Shown here one piece after another: positions 5,960-6,110 of a DNA stretch of 6,110 nucleotides. Source of the stretch: Betaproteobacteria bacterium (GTDB lineage Bacteria > Pseudomonadota > Gammaproteobacteria > Burkholderiales > SG8-41); contig JAHZNX010000143.1 in NCBI GenBank assembly GCA_020028375.1, positions 1 through 6,110 on the forward strand. The letters run 5' to 3'. Numbering within the stretch: the first letter of the stretch is position 1; every line of letters begins with the position of its first letter. The notes beneath the pieces were generated by a model. The model saw only the letters and a program-made list of their open reading frames with translations, was not told the origin of the DNA and did no database searches. Both the position numbers and the translations under genes were made by a program.

Positions 5960-6110
5960 TCATGACAATACCAGCCAGCCGAGGCTCCCGGCCGACAGGA
6001 CCAGGAGCGCGAAGCCGAACCATCGCCATGGACGGTGCTGCCGCGCGGCGGGCGTATCCGCGACCGCCTGGCTCACGTGCTCGGGCTGCACCACCTGCAC
6101 GCCCTCGCTG
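5960..6110 (-). CDS. mshM: C-terminal end of MshM/ExeA-like AAA ATPase (5' part outside window)
   Basis: The last 49 codons and a TGA stop are visible. They begin SEGVQVVQPEHVSQAVADT, which fits the end of the ExeA/GspA/MshM ATPase domain, where a V-x-x-EHV-x-x-A-x-x-D helix closes the fold. A basic stretch and a hydrophobic segment (WRWFGFALLVLSAGSLGWLV) then run almost to the stop, so the protein would end in a membrane helix. In MSHA clusters this ATPase gene comes directly before mshN, and the downstream MshN-like gene supports the call. With so little sequence, the exact family member (MshM versus a general-secretion ExeA) cannot be settled. Confidence 0.6.
   Translation of the reverse strand, partial: SEGVQVVQPEHVSQAVADTPAARQHRPWRWFGFALLVLSAGSLGWLVLS

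Noticed and set aside
5769..6029. 86-codon minus-strand frame across the mshM-mshN gap
   Set aside because: It runs through the palindromic repeat and is out of frame with the ATPase end, which has the recognisable C-terminal pattern.

Overview
The window is GC-rich bacterial chromosome with tightly packed genes. A bioB-bioF-bioH-bioC biotin operon divergent from comF, together with an MSHA-type pilus gene pair (mshM/mshN-like), points to a betaproteobacterium (Nitrosomonadales, Rhodocyclales or Burkholderiales). That placement is inferred from gene content and composition, not from a marker gene.

Layout. From 3704 down to the left edge, the minus strand carries four genes for assembling the pimeloyl moiety and closing the biotin rings: biotin synthase (bioB), AON synthase (bioF), pimeloyl-ACP methyl ester esterase (bioH) and malonyl-ACP methyltransferase (bioC, cut by the window edge). 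All three gene junctions overlap by 4 to 8 bases, and only bioB has a clear Shine-Dalgarno sequence, so the set looks like one translationally coupled operon. BioC methylates malonyl-ACP to start a disguised fatty-acid chain. BioH removes the methyl group from the finished pimeloyl-ACP. BioF condenses pimeloyl-ACP with alanine, and BioB inserts sulfur in the last step. bioA and bioD are not in the window; bioD may lie just past the left edge.

The comF-family phosphoribosyltransferase gene runs the other way (plus strand, to 4484). The short gap between bioB and comF holds a bioB promoter candidate with a perfect TTGACA -35 box. A strong dyad (ACTTGTATC-N14-GATACATGT) fills the space between that -35 box and the -10 box and reaches over the comF start codon.

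The 121-base gap between the convergent comF and mshN-like stop codons is almost entirely a large inverted repeat. Each of its arms is a tandem run of a 7-base unit (GTTTCGA-like). The mshN-like gene (minus strand, 4606-5772) encodes a single-pass membrane protein with a C-terminal TPR region. Upstream of it lies the 3' end of an mshM/exeA-like ATPase gene. The 187-base gap between these two holds a pyrimidine/purine-rich repeat that can fold into a three-way junction.

No gene-free stretch exceeds 300 bases. The genes themselves belong to known families. The least explained sequence is in the three intergenic gaps: the operator-like dyad, the heptamer inverted repeat and the three-way-junction repeat.
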